64,000 nucleotides of DNA. Source: Kibdelosporangium philippinense (GTDB taxonomy: Bacteria > Actinomycetota > Actinomycetes > Mycobacteriales > Pseudonocardiaceae). The stretch lies in assembly GCF_021390435.2 (NCBI RefSeq), contig NZ_JAJVCN010000002.1:682001-746000 (forward strand), written 5' to 3'. Of this stretch, positions 34,021-42,704 are shown piece after piece. Each line of letters opens with the position of its first letter. Position 1 is the first letter of the stretch. The notes below the pieces were generated by a model. That model searched no databases. It saw only the letters and a program-made list of their open reading frames with translations, and was not told the origin of the DNA. The position numbers and the translations under genes are program-made.

Positions 34021-35182
34021 GTTTGTGCAGACGGGCCACCGCCTCGTCGAGCACTTCGTCCTTCTTGCAGAACGCGAACCGCACGATGTGTTGCCAGTTC
34101 TCCGGCGTGTCCGTGAAGACTTGGACCGGCACCGCCGCCACACCGATTCGCTCCGGCAGTTCCCGGCATAGCTGGAAACCGTCCGTGAAACCAAGCGGCC
34201 GCACGTCCGCGCACACGAAGTACGTCCCTTGGCTTGGGCGCACTCCGAAACCAGCTTCTTTCAGGCCTTCGACCAGGCGGTCTCGTTTGGACTGCAGCTG
34301 GTCACGCAAACCAACCACCCATGGGCCTTCGTGCCGCAAAGCGTGCGCGATGGCCGGCTGGAATGGCGCACCGCCGACAAAGGTCAGGAACTGCTTCGCC
34401 GCTTTCGCCGCCGCGACCAGCTCCGCTGGGCCGCAGATCCAGCCGATTTTCCAGCCCGTGCAGTTGAACATCTTGCCCGCGCTCGAGATCGTCAACGTTC
34501 GCTCGGCCATGCCGGGCAATGAGCCCAGTGGCACGTGGGTCAGGCCGTCGTAGATCAGGTCTTCGTAGACCTCGTCGGTCACGGCGATCAGGTCGTGTTC
34601 CACACACAACTCCGCGATCGCGGTCAGCTCTGCGCGGGTGAACACCGTGCCGGTCGGGTTGTGCGGGGTGTTGATCAACATCAGGCGGGTGTTCGGCGTG
34701 ATCGCCGCCCGCATGGCCTCGATATCCGGCGCGAACCTGCCGGTCACAGGGTCTTCGGCCAGTGGGACCACGCGGCGAGTCGCGCCTGACAGGGCCACGC
34801 AGGCGGCGTACGAGTCGTAGTACGGCTCGATCAGGAGCACTTCGTCGCCGGGGCCGACCAGGCCGAGCAGCGCCGAGGCGATCGCCTCCGTCGCGCCGAC
34901 CGTGACGAGGACCTCGGTGTCCGGATCGAACTGCGTTCCGTATCGGGTCCGGTGCTCGGCGATGGCCTGGCGCAGCTCTGGACGGCCTGGGCCTGGCGGG
35001 TACTGGTTGATCCCCGAGGCGATCGCTTTTTGCGCCTCGGCCAGCATCGACGCAGGTCCGTCGGTGTCCGGGAAGCCTTGGCCGAGGTTGACAGCACTGG
35101 TCCGCACGGCCAGCGCGGTCATCTCCGCGAAGATCGTCGAAGTGAACGGCTGGAGCCGGGGTGTCAAAGCAGGACGACGCAC
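33998..35182 (-). CDS. dapC: PLP-dependent aminotransferase, DapC-like
   Basis: A 394-aa class I/II aminotransferase. The N-terminus (LQPFTSTIFAEMTALA, VNLGQGFPDTDGP) and centre (MLINTPHNPTGTVF, DEVYEDLIYDG) are conserved, and the PLP lysine lies in SSAGKMFNCTGWKIGW. The sequence closely recalls Rv0858c, N-succinyldiaminopimelate aminotransferase of M. tuberculosis, so a lysine/diaminopimelate role is likely, though kynurenine- or glutamine-type transaminases share this fold. The start is GTG 35182 with GAGG 10 nt upstream, which overlaps the divergent DUF445 gene start. Confidence 0.85.
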   Translation of the reverse strand: MRRPALTPRLQPFTSTIFAEMTALAVRTSAVNLGQGFPDTDGPASMLAEAQKAIASGINQYPPGPGRPELRQAIAEHRTRYGTQFDPDTEVLVTVGATEAIASALLGLVGPGDEVLLIEPYYDSYAACVALSGATRRVVPLAEDPVTGRFAPDIEAMRAAITPNTRLMLINTPHNPTGTVFTRAELTAIAELCVEHDLIAVTDEVYEDLIYDGLTHVPLGSLPGMAERTLTISSAGKMFNCTGWKIGWICGPAELVAAAKAAKQFLTFVGGAPFQPAIAHALRHEGPWVVGLRDQLQSKRDRLVEGLKEAGFGVRPSQGTYFVCADVRPLGFTDGFQLCRELPERIGVAAVPVQVFTDTPENWQHIVRFAFCKKDEVLDEAVARLHKLTPNPSN

Positions 35183-36477
35183 GAAGAGTCATCCTCACGG
35201 ACAATGGACGTGTGGAGCAACTGGGTGCCGTTCCCCGGGCCGCCGAGAAGCAGCGCGCGCTGCGCAAGATGAAGCTGGTGGCGCTCGCATTTCTGGCGGG
35301 CGCGACGGTCATCTTCGCGCTGGCCTGGGCCTGGGAGGCCAACGGCGGACCGCCCTGGATCGGCTACGTCCGGGCAGCCGCGGAGGCTGGCATGGTTGGC
35401 GCGCTGGCCGACTGGTTCGCGGTGACCGCGCTGTTCCGCTATCCGCTGGGCATTCGGATCCCGCACACCGCGATCATCCCCAACCGCAAGGATGTGCTCG
35501 GCGACAGCCTTGGTGAGTTCGTCGGCGTGAACTTCCTGTCTGAGCAGGTCGTACGCGAGCGGCTGGCCAAGGTGGACGTCACCAAGCGGCTCGGCGAGTG
35601 GCTCGCTCAGCCCGACAATGCCGAACGCGTCACGTCGGAGCTGGCCACGGTCGTCCGGGGCATGGTCACCGTGCTGCGTGACGAGGACGTCCAGGCCGTG
35701 TTCGAGCAGGCCGTGACCAAGCGCATTGTGTCGGTGCCATGGGGGCCGCCGCTGGGCAAGCTGATGGAACGTGTCCTGGCTGACGGGACGCATCGACAGC
35801 TTGTCGATTTGCTCTGTGACCGGGCGTACGACTGGGTCAAGGAGAACCACGACAAGTTCATCAGCATCGTCTCGGAGCGGGCGCCGTCGTGGTCGCCGAA
35901 GTTCGTCGATTCGATCGTGGCTGACCGGATCTACGGCGAGGTGATGTCGTTCGCGTGGGCGCTGAGGACCGACCCGAACCACCAGATGCGGCAGGCCATC
36001 GACCGGTTCCTAATCGGCTTCGCCGAGGACATGCAGCACGACCCGGAGATGATGGGCCGGGCAGAGAAGGTCAAGCACCAGGTGCTGGAACACCGCGAGG
36101 TGCAGAACGTGATCGGCTCGGCGTGGACCAACGTCAAACGCCTGCTGCTGGACGCGGCCGAAGACCCGTCGTCGGAGCTGCGCAAACGTGTGCGCGAGGG
36201 CCTTGTCTCACTTGGCACGCGGCTGACCGGCGAAGACGCGCTGCGCAACAAGGTCGACACCTGGGTACAGGACGCGGCCGCGTACATCGTCTTGAACTAC
36301 CGGGACGAGATCACGACCTTGATCACCGACACGATCGACCGGTGGGACGCCAAGGAGACCTCGCGCAAGATCGAGCTCCAAGTCGGCCGTGACCTGCAGT
36401 TCATCCGAATCAACGGCACCGTGGTCGGTGCGTTGGCCGGATTGCTGATCTACACGATCGCGCACCTGTTCACGTAA
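35161..36477 (+). CDS. DUF445 membrane protein
   Basis: A 438-aa protein of the DUF445/YjiN family. One membrane segment lies near residues 37-57 (MKLVALAFLAGATVIFALAW) and another at the very C-terminus (GTVVGALAGLLIYTIAHLF). The conserved GALADWFAVTALFRYPLG and IPHTAIIPNRK motifs follow the first segment. The central part is helical. GTG 35161 has GGAG 5 nt upstream, but it overlaps the divergent aminotransferase start by 22 bp; GTG 35212 is an alternative. Function unknown. Confidence 0.85.
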   Translation: MSKQDDARRVILTDNGRVEQLGAVPRAAEKQRALRKMKLVALAFLAGATVIFALAWAWEANGGPPWIGYVRAAAEAGMVGALADWFAVTALFRYPLGIRIPHTAIIPNRKDVLGDSLGEFVGVNFLSEQVVRERLAKVDVTKRLGEWLAQPDNAERVTSELATVVRGMVTVLRDEDVQAVFEQAVTKRIVSVPWGPPLGKLMERVLADGTHRQLVDLLCDRAYDWVKENHDKFISIVSERAPSWSPKFVDSIVADRIYGEVMSFAWALRTDPNHQMRQAIDRFLIGFAEDMQHDPEMMGRAEKVKHQVLEHREVQNVIGSAWTNVKRLLLDAAEDPSSELRKRVREGLVSLGTRLTGEDALRNKVDTWVQDAAAYIVLNYRDEITTLITDTIDRWDAKETSRKIELQVGRDLQFIRINGTVVGALAGLLIYTIAHLFT

Positions 36478-36480
36478 CTA

Positions 36481-36510
36481 TTCACTACGTGTATACCTCC
36501 TGTGTATAGT
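36481..36510 (+). promoter_or_regulatory. Leaderless promoter of the padR-ABC operon
   Basis: TTCACT (36481-36486) and TATAGT (36505-36510), spaced 18 bp, put the start of transcription at or beside the GTG at 36518. Two TGTATA direct repeats (36490-36495 and 36503-36508), the second covering the -10, may be the operator for the PadR protein. Confidence 0.6.
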
Positions 36511-36517
36511 CGGTTGG

Positions 36518-37042
36518 GTGACGATCAGCAACGCGTTGCTCGGCCTGCTCGAAGCAGGCCCAAGACACGGTTACGACCTCAAACACGCGTACGACGAGCG
36601 CTTCGGGCGCGACCGGCCGCTGCACTACGGGCAGGTCTACTCGACGTTGTCGCGCCTGCTGCGCAACGGCTTGGTCGAGGAGAGCGGCGTCGAGCCGGGT
36701 GGTGGGCCGGAGCGCAAGCGGTACGCGATCACCGGCGAGGGCGTCACCAACCTGGAGACATGGCTGACCTCGCCGGAGGATCCAGCGCCCTATCTGCAGA
36801 ACACGCTGTACACCAAGGTTGTCCTAGCGCTGCTGTCCGGACGGAGCGCAACGGAGATCCTTGACTCGCAGCGATCGGCGCACCTGCGCGCGATGCGTGA
36901 GCTGACCAAGCGGAAAACCGCCGGTGACCTGGCCGATCAGCTGATCTGCGACCATGCCCTTTTCCACCTCGAAGCAGACCTGCGCTGGCTGGAGCTCACT
37001 GCGGCACGTCTCGACGAACTGCGCGAGCAGGTGGCCTCATGA
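36518..37042 (+). CDS. PadR-family transcriptional regulator
   Basis: A 174-aa regulator. The winged helix spans residues 1-80 (ALLGLLEAGPRHGYDLKHAY, PLHYGQVYSTLSRLLRNGLV, KRYAITGEG), and a helical PadR C-terminal (Vir) dimerisation domain covers the rest. GTG 36518 has no clear Shine-Dalgarno and sits 7 nt after a -10 box, so it looks leaderless. It overlaps the ABC ATPase by ATGA. It probably represses its own operon and is released by a compound the exporter handles. Confidence 0.9.
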   Translation: MTISNALLGLLEAGPRHGYDLKHAYDERFGRDRPLHYGQVYSTLSRLLRNGLVEESGVEPGGGPERKRYAITGEGVTNLETWLTSPEDPAPYLQNTLYTKVVLALLSGRSATEILDSQRSAHLRAMRELTKRKTAGDLADQLICDHALFHLEADLRWLELTAARLDELREQVAS

Positions 37043-37722
37043 CGCCGCTTCTGTCCGGTATCAACCTGTGCAAGACGTTCGGCAAGACCACCGCGCTCGA
37101 CGGTGCCGGTCTGGACATCTGGCCCGGCGAAGTCGTCGCCGTGATGGGCCCGTCCGGGTCGGGAAAGTCGACGCTGCTGCATTGCCTCGCCGGGATCATC
37201 CAGCCCGACAGCGGCACGGTGACTTACGACGGCCGTGACATCGGGACCATGCCGGACGGTCCGCGCAGTGCCTTGCGTCGCACGGAGTTCGGCTTCGTAT
37301 TCCAGTTCGGACAGCTCGTCGCCGAGCTGACGTGCTTGGAAAACGTCGCGTTGCCACTGCGTTTGGCCGGAGTCAAACGGTCGGTTGCCGAGGACCAAGC
37401 GCGCCAATGGCTCGACCGTCTCCAGGTGCAGGACGCAGCGGACAAGCGTCCGGGTGAAGTCTCGGGCGGCCAAGGCCAACGCGTTGCTGTCGCGCGTGCG
37501 ATGGTTACCAAACCGCGTGTGTTGTTTGCTGATGAGCCCACGGGCGCGCTTGACTCGCTCAACGGCGAACGCGTGATGAACCTTCTTACCGTGACGGCGA
37601 AGGAGACCGAGACTGCGGTTGTCCTTGTCACGCATGAAGCCCGCGTCGCGGCGTATTCGGACCGCGAGGTGACGGTCCGGGACGGCAAGACCATTTCCTT
37701 CACCCAGGCGGTGCGGCCGTGA
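37039..37722 (+). CDS. ABC transporter ATP-binding protein (MacB/LolD-like)
   Basis: A 227-aa ATPase. Walker A GPSGSGKST lies at residues 37-45; the Q-loop is FVFQFGQLVAELT, the signature VSGGQGQRVAVARA, Walker B VLFADEP, and the H-loop VLVTHE. The sequence type pairs with FtsX-like permeases for export or mechanotransmission. ATG 37039 overlaps the padR stop. Its own stop (37720-37722) overlaps a GTG at 37719 that looks like the original start of the permease. Confidence 0.92.
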   Translation: MTPLLSGINLCKTFGKTTALDGAGLDIWPGEVVAVMGPSGSGKSTLLHCLAGIIQPDSGTVTYDGRDIGTMPDGPRSALRRTEFGFVFQFGQLVAELTCLENVALPLRLAGVKRSVAEDQARQWLDRLQVQDAADKRPGEVSGGQGQRVAVARAMVTKPRVLFADEPTGALDSLNGERVMNLLTVTAKETETAVVLVTHEARVAAYSDREVTVRDGKTISFTQAVRP

Positions 37723-37732
37723 GAGATCTTTT

Positions 37733-39946
37733 TTGGGAGTCCGGCTGGCTGTCGGGGGTGGCCGGACTCCCAAGGCCGGGTTGGTCCGATTACTGCTCGG
37801 CGCGCTTGGCGTGGGCCTCGCGGTCGTCGTCCTCCTTGTCGCAGCGTCCGTTGGGCACGCCAGAGACTCGCGTGAACAACGGGCAGGCGGGACCATGATG
37901 GCGCAGGGCAAGCGTCCTGGCGTTGATCCGCTGTACGTCTGGTTTCGCAACACCGAGTTCCGCGGTGTTGATATTGAGCGTAGGTACGTGCGTGCTGGTG
38001 GCCCGAATGCGCCGTTGCCGCCGGGCGTTGACCGGTTGCCTGCACCCGGTGAAAGCCTGGTGTCACCGGCACTCGCGGAGTTACTGTCCGAATCAGACAG
38101 TCATTTGCTCCAGCCACGGCTGAGCGAGCGCGTCGTCGGGGAGCTAGGCGTCGCGGCGATGGTGTACCCGACCGACCTGATCGCGGTGATCGGTGCGCCA
38201 CCGTCCTACCAGAACGGCGGCGAGGTCTACGGATTCGGCGCTTGGAGCGGCGGCGAACCTGAGCTCACGCCTGACTTGTACGTGATCCTGGTACTCGGGT
38301 TGGTCATTTTGCTGACGCCCGTATTCATCTTCATCGCGAGCAGTTCACGGATCGCAGGCGCCGAACGGGATCGACGGCTCGCGGCATTACGTCTGGTCGG
38401 CGCGGACATCAAGCAGGTTCGGCGAATCGCCGCCGCGGAGTCGTTGGTGAGCGCAGCCGCTGGCCTGGTGCTCGGCGGATTGTTGTTCTTAGCGGTCAGG
38501 TCGATGGCTGCGGATATTGTGATAGGCAACGAAAGCTTCTTTCCCGAAGACCTCGTTCCGTCACCTCCGCTGGTGCTGTTGATCGTGCTCGCGGTCCCGG
38601 CGGTCGCGCTTATGGCAACTCAATTTTCTTTACGCCGCACCATGATCGAACCGCTTGGCGTAGTCAGGGAAACGACACCAGTTCGTCGCAGGGTCGCATG
38701 GCGAATCCTGGTGCTGGTTGTTGGCGCGGCACTGTTCTTGTCGCTCGACCCGGCGGAACCGAATCCCTTCCTGCTGGTTCCCGGTGCGGTGCTGATTCTG
38801 GCCAGCGGTCCGGCTTTGCTGCCGTGGCTGATGGAACTATTGATGTCCCGGATGAGGGGTTCGGGCACCCCGGCGCTGCAGCTGGCCACACGGCGGCTGC
38901 AACTCGACGCAGGCACGCCCGCACGGGTGGTCAGCGGCGTCGCCGTCGTGCTCGCCGGTGCGATCGCGTTGCAGATTGTCCTTGCTGGGCAAAGCGCCAG
39001 ATATACGTGGCCGCAAGACACTCCGATTGAGGTGTACAACGTTCTGGAAGCCGACTCTGTGGTTGGTGATGCCGCCGTTTCGGCCGTACGGTCGGTGCCA
39101 GGTGTCGAAATCCATGGCGTCGCCCGGACCTTTCCCATTTCGAAGCACGGCGATGCCGTCTCGATGCACGGCGAATACCGGTGGGCGACGCTGATGGATT
39201 GTGCGACGGCACTGAAAGTGCTGTTCATTCAGCACTGTCAGACCGGCGACGCCTTCATGCGACCTATGGCTGCCGTTCGGCCAGGGGAAACCGTCACCGT
39301 CGTTGGCGCCGGACCTCTCCAGATCCCAGCGAACATCCGGGAAGTGCAAGCCCACCCGGCTAATTACTCGCTCGCGCAGGACATTATGCTGACATCAGCG
39401 GCGAATCTGGACGTCCCGATGAAGGTCACGGCCACCTTCAGGACGAGTGACGCTGACGCGATCGAGCATGTTCGCAACGCGGTGGATTTCTTGCCTTCGG
39501 TCGTACAGGTTGATGATTACAGCGGAGGCGGTTACACGGGTGCGCTGAAAACCTTTGCCGACATGCGAAAGGGCCTGCTCATCGGCTCGGTGATCATTCT
39601 GGCACTGGCCGCGTTGAGCCTGCTCGTCATGGCTGTCGAGCAAACCCGGGAACGTCGGCGCTCGATCGCCGCGCTGTCCGCGACCGGTGTCCCAGTCAGC
39701 ACGTTGGTCCGATCTTTGTTGTGGCAGACCACAATCCCCATGCTGATCGCGATAGTGGCCGCGGTGGCGACCGGAGTCACCCTCGCGGCCCTCGCCGGAT
39801 GGCTGATGCGTAATCCGTTCACAATGGACTGGCCGACAATCGGTGTGCTCACTGGCGTCACGGTAGCGTTGACCGTCTTGGTCACCGCGCTGACGTTGCC
39901 AACTCTCCGCAGCGCCACCCGCCTCAACGCCCTACGCAACGAATAA
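37733..39946 (+). CDS. FtsX-family ABC permease (apparent 5' frameshift)
   Basis: A permease of about 737 aa with two FtsX domains (membrane segments near residues 15-40, 185-350 and 395-415, and a C-terminal trio near 620-730), with large extracytoplasmic regions. In frame, the only upstream start is TTG 37733. GTG 37719, which overlaps the ATPase stop as GTGA, begins the family-like VRDLF but is one base out of frame: a T6 run (37729-37734) would need seven Ts to give VRDLFLGVRLAVGGGRT. A perfect 11-bp stem (37735-37771) follows immediately. It exports an unknown compound with the adjacent ATPase. Confidence 0.85.
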   Translation: MGVRLAVGGGRTPKAGLVRLLLGALGVGLAVVVLLVAASVGHARDSREQRAGGTMMAQGKRPGVDPLYVWFRNTEFRGVDIERRYVRAGGPNAPLPPGVDRLPAPGESLVSPALAELLSESDSHLLQPRLSERVVGELGVAAMVYPTDLIAVIGAPPSYQNGGEVYGFGAWSGGEPELTPDLYVILVLGLVILLTPVFIFIASSSRIAGAERDRRLAALRLVGADIKQVRRIAAAESLVSAAAGLVLGGLLFLAVRSMAADIVIGNESFFPEDLVPSPPLVLLIVLAVPAVALMATQFSLRRTMIEPLGVVRETTPVRRRVAWRILVLVVGAALFLSLDPAEPNPFLLVPGAVLILASGPALLPWLMELLMSRMRGSGTPALQLATRRLQLDAGTPARVVSGVAVVLAGAIALQIVLAGQSARYTWPQDTPIEVYNVLEADSVVGDAAVSAVRSVPGVEIHGVARTFPISKHGDAVSMHGEYRWATLMDCATALKVLFIQHCQTGDAFMRPMAAVRPGETVTVVGAGPLQIPANIREVQAHPANYSLAQDIMLTSAANLDVPMKVTATFRTSDADAIEHVRNAVDFLPSVVQVDDYSGGGYTGALKTFADMRKGLLIGSVIILALAALSLLVMAVEQTRERRRSIAALSATGVPVSTLVRSLLWQTTIPMLIAIVAAVATGVTLAALAGWLMRNPFTMDWPTIGVLTGVTVALTVLVTALTLPTLRSATRLNALRNE
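37735..37771 (+). promoter_or_regulatory. Stem-loop just after the T6 run of the permease gene
   Basis: GGGAGTCCGGC (37735-37745) pairs perfectly with GCCGGACTCCC (37761-37771) across a 15-nt loop. It sits directly after TTTTTT (37729-37734) and covers the first codons of the TTG-initiated frame. It could aid frameshifting or mask the start. Confidence 0.6.
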
Positions 39947-40002
39947 GACCCTCGTGAGTGGTTATCAGGGTTAGAACACGCCTAACCACTCACGAGGGTC
40001 TT
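39945..40002. terminator. Convergent-gene palindrome, copy 2
   Basis: The core is at 39951-39996 with arms CTCGTGAGTGGTTA/TAACCACTCACGAG, extended by AAGACC/GGTCTT to 39945-40002. The centre is GTTAGAAC. It begins inside the FtsX stop codon and supplies the TAG stop (39982-39984) of the opposing acetyltransferase. Confidence 0.75.
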
Positions 40003-40548
40003 GATGACGCGGCAAGGGTTTCCGGCGGCGAAGACCTTGTCTGGCAGGTCTCGTGTGACGACGGAACCTGCGCCGATGACGGTGTTCGAGCCGATGGTGA
40101 CCCCGGGGCAGACGATGACGCCGCCGCCCATCCATACGTTGTCCCCGATGGTGATGGGCGCGGCGGTTTCCCAGCGCTGCCTGCGGGCCTCGTGGTCTTG
40201 CATGGGGTGCAACGCGGTCAGCAGTTGCACGCGGGGCCCGATGGATACGTCATCGCCGATGGTGATGGGCGCGCAGTCCATCAGGATGGCGTCGTAGTTG
40301 AGGAAACTGTTGCTGCCCATGCGGATCAGGTAGCCGTAGTCGCACTGGAACCGAGGCATGATCCACGAACCTTCGCCGAGTGAGCCGAGCAGCTGCGACA
40401 GGATTTCCTGGCGCAGCGCGTCGTCGGCTGATTTGGTCGCGTTGAACTCGTCGAGCAGCTCCCCGCAACGCTTGCGCTCCGCCACCAGGACCGGGTCGCT
40501 GTCCTTGTACAACTCGCCGCGCAGCATCCGCTCTTTTTGATCACTCAC
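39982..40548 (-). CDS. Sugar O-acetyltransferase (maltose/galactoside type)
   Basis: A 188-aa left-handed beta-helix acetyltransferase. The N-terminal Mac domain is KERMLRGELYKDSDPVL. Hexapeptide repeats follow (APITIGDDVSIGPRVQL, APITIGDNVWMGGGVIVCPG, SNTVIGAGSVV) with the catalytic histidine in LLTALHPM. It would acetylate a free sugar or glycoside with acetyl-CoA. Start GTG 40548, 9 nt after the PhyH gene. The last codons fall in the palindrome. Confidence 0.9.
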   Translation of the reverse strand: MSDQKERMLRGELYKDSDPVLVAERKRCGELLDEFNATKSADDALRQEILSQLLGSLGEGSWIMPRFQCDYGYLIRMGSNSFLNYDAILMDCAPITIGDDVSIGPRVQLLTALHPMQDHEARRQRWETAAPITIGDNVWMGGGVIVCPGVTIGSNTVIGAGSVVTRDLPDKVFAAGNPCRVIKTLVSG

Positions 40549-40557
40549 TCGGCCACG

Positions 40558-41268
40558 TTACAGGAGCAGGTAGGCCGCGTTGCCCAATCTGAGCACGGTC
40601 TCGTGGGACGGCAGTGGTTCGTAGCCCAGTGTCGGGCCGCTGTTTCTTCGGTGGAACGCGATAAGGACTGCGTGCCTTGGTTCGGCTGAATTGTTCCGCG
40701 TGCCGGAATGCCAGAGGTGGCTGTTGAACAGCCAGCAGGTTCCGGCCGGGCCGGTCAGCAAGATTTCGTCCGGGTGCGGACGGTGTCCGTGCGGTGGTTT
40801 GAAGTTCTGGTCCAAATGAGACCCGGGCACGACGCGGGTCGCGCCGTTCGCCGAGGTGAAATCGGTGAGCGCGACGATCGCCGTGCACACCCGCCATTGC
40901 CCTGGGCCTGCGCGATCGCTGGCGTCCATGTGCAGTGCTTGGCTGCCGTGCCCGGGTTTGCCTGCTCGGTAGTGCATTTCCCTGATCTGGAAATCCGGCC
41001 CGAGCAGGTGCGTGACGGCGGCGAGCAGCGCGGGCCGCAGCCACAGCGGGTCGAACAGGCTGCCCTGGTCGAGCAGGCCTTTGAGGTGCAGCGTGCCGCC
41101 TTGCCTGCTGCCTTCGAGCAACCGGGTGATCGCCCCGATCATCTCCCCGGTCACGCGCGCGTCGATGAACTCGTCGAACCTGCAGTACCCCAGTTCGTCG
41201 AGATCCGCCCCGTGTTGTTGCACGAGCGCCTCTGGTGAGACCCCCAGCTCGTCCAATACCTCCCTCAT
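40558..41268 (-). CDS. Phytanoyl-CoA dioxygenase (PhyH) family oxygenase
   Basis: A 236-aa Fe(II)/2-oxoglutarate-dependent oxygenase. The metal triad is H113 and D115 (ALHMDASD) with H187 (SHLWHSGTR), and a downstream arginine (R191 or R198) would bind 2-oxoglutarate. GATRVVPGSHL is the family loop before the distal histidine. It is probably transcribed with the acetyltransferase (9-nt gap). The hydroxylated substrate is unknown. Confidence 0.87.
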   Translation of the reverse strand: MREVLDELGVSPEALVQQHGADLDELGYCRFDEFIDARVTGEMIGAITRLLEGSRQGGTLHLKGLLDQGSLFDPLWLRPALLAAVTHLLGPDFQIREMHYRAGKPGHGSQALHMDASDRAGPGQWRVCTAIVALTDFTSANGATRVVPGSHLDQNFKPPHGHRPHPDEILLTGPAGTCWLFNSHLWHSGTRNNSAEPRHAVLIAFHRRNSGPTLGYEPLPSHETVLRLGNAAYLLL

Positions 41269-41318
41269 GTCTTTCAGGCTGGACGTTTGACGCGCGACCC
41301 GCCAGACATGTCACCTGA

Positions 41319-42629
41319 TCAGGCCTCTTGTCGCGCATGGTCACGATTCTTCAGTTCCGCCCGCAGCATCCTGCGTTTCAACGGCCGGACATGGTTCACC
41401 ACCCGCATTCCGGTCCGCATCAAGGCCAATCCCGCACGGCCAATGACCGGTTTGTACGCCAGCGAGTTCCCGTTGAACCGCGCGCGTGACTTCACGACTG
41501 CATCCCATGCGTAGCCATGCATCTGACGCTCGTAGTCGGCGACTGCGTCAAGAACCGGCATACGAACCAAGTTGTCGCCAAGGATCTGAGCGTCCCGCAG
41601 GGCGGTGTTCGCGCCAACGCCAAGCCCAGGCGTCATGGTGTGGATCGCGTCGCCGAGCAGGGTCACGGTCGAACTCGGCCACGGCTCGACAGGCTCGGAC
41701 ATACGAATGTTCAAGGGGAAGCAAGAAGTTGGGTCGGCCAGCTCGAACAGCGTGCGCAGGTTCGGGTGCCAGGATTTCGTTCGTTGCAGCACCAGGTGGT
41801 GCAAAGCAGGCCCGGGCATGGACATGAATTCCGGCGGCAGCAGCCGTCGATGTGAGCCGAAGCCCCACATGATGTAGTCACGCGTGTTGTCGAACGTCAT
41901 CCCCGGCCACGCCTTGACCAGTTCGGGATCGGTTTGGCCGCGCTGCCACTCGAACTCCATCACGTGGAAGATCGCGTTGATCCCCTTGGGTGCGAACACC
42001 ATCGTCACTCCGCGCAGCATCTGCGGCGTCAACAATGCGCGCGTTTCGTCGTTCAACGGCAGCTTTCCAGTTACGCCGAACAGGTCGGTTTCGACCAGCT
42101 TGGCGTGCGGCAGGTATTGCTTGCGGACATTGGAGGAAGTTCCGTCCGCGCCGACAAGCAGGTCGCCGGTGGCCTCGGTGCCGTCGGCGAAGTGCGCGGT
42201 CACGGTGCCGTCCGGGTTTTGGGTGTATCGCTGGAACTTCTTGTCGAAGTGCACATCAAGGCCGCTCAGCAGGATCTGGCGTAACGTCATCCGGCTCACG
42301 GATCGTTCGCCTGCTTCCGGATCCACTGGTGCCAGCAGGTCTTCGTCCGCCGGGCCGCCTGCCGAGAACAACTCGCCCAGTTGCTTGGTCACGAAGTTGG
42401 TGTACTTCGGCGTGATGGCCGCGGTCGCTTTGAAGGTCTCGAACAGCGGCCGGGGCAGGCAACTTCGCAGGGCACGTGAACCGTCCGGGGAGATCCCGAC
42501 CCGGTAGCCGAACAGGCCATCGGTTCTGGTGCGGTCGCGCTCGAACACGGCCACGTCGATTCCCGCTCCATGCAGGCGTTGCGCCAGGCACAGGCCGCCG
42601 GTTCCCGCTCCCACGATGAGTACGCGCAT
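41319..42629 (-). CDS. FAD-dependent aromatic monooxygenase (PHBH fold)
   Basis: A 436-aa flavoprotein hydroxylase. The FAD dinucleotide fold is VLIVGAGTGGLCLAQRLHGAG, the second motif is LLVGADGTSSNVR, and the FAD ribityl motif is VTLLGDAIHTMTPGLGVGAN. It resembles tetracycline/aromatic monooxygenases. It is divergent from a MarR regulator, and a palindrome overlaps its promoter region, so it is probably induced by a small aromatic compound or antibiotic that MarR senses (inference). Confidence 0.88.
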   Translation of the reverse strand: MRVLIVGAGTGGLCLAQRLHGAGIDVAVFERDRTRTDGLFGYRVGISPDGSRALRSCLPRPLFETFKATAAITPKYTNFVTKQLGELFSAGGPADEDLLAPVDPEAGERSVSRMTLRQILLSGLDVHFDKKFQRYTQNPDGTVTAHFADGTEATGDLLVGADGTSSNVRKQYLPHAKLVETDLFGVTGKLPLNDETRALLTPQMLRGVTMVFAPKGINAIFHVMEFEWQRGQTDPELVKAWPGMTFDNTRDYIMWGFGSHRRLLPPEFMSMPGPALHHLVLQRTKSWHPNLRTLFELADPTSCFPLNIRMSEPVEPWPSSTVTLLGDAIHTMTPGLGVGANTALRDAQILGDNLVRMPVLDAVADYERQMHGYAWDAVVKSRARFNGNSLAYKPVIGRAGLALMRTGMRVVNHVRPLKRRMLRAELKNRDHARQEA

Positions 42630-42636
42630 AGACTTG

Positions 42637-42651
42637 ACTCTAAATTAGAGT
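42637..42651. promoter_or_regulatory. Palindromic operator between monooxygenase and marR
   Basis: ACTCTAAATTAGAGT is a perfect 7+1+7 dyad lying 8 bp upstream of the monooxygenase ATG. It contains the TAATTT that could be its -10 box. It is the likely MarR site. Confidence 0.65.
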
Positions 42652-42667
42652 TGCTTAGGAAGTAAAC

Positions 42668-42684
42668 CTCTCGCTAGTCGAGAG
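42668..42684. promoter_or_regulatory. Second dyad in the marR-monooxygenase gap
   Basis: CTCTCGCTAGTCGAGAG (6-bp arms) lies about 20 bp before the marR GTG. It may be a second operator for autoregulation or a leader hairpin. Confidence 0.5.
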
Positions 42685-42704
42685 ATTAAGCGGAGGAAGG
42701 GATC

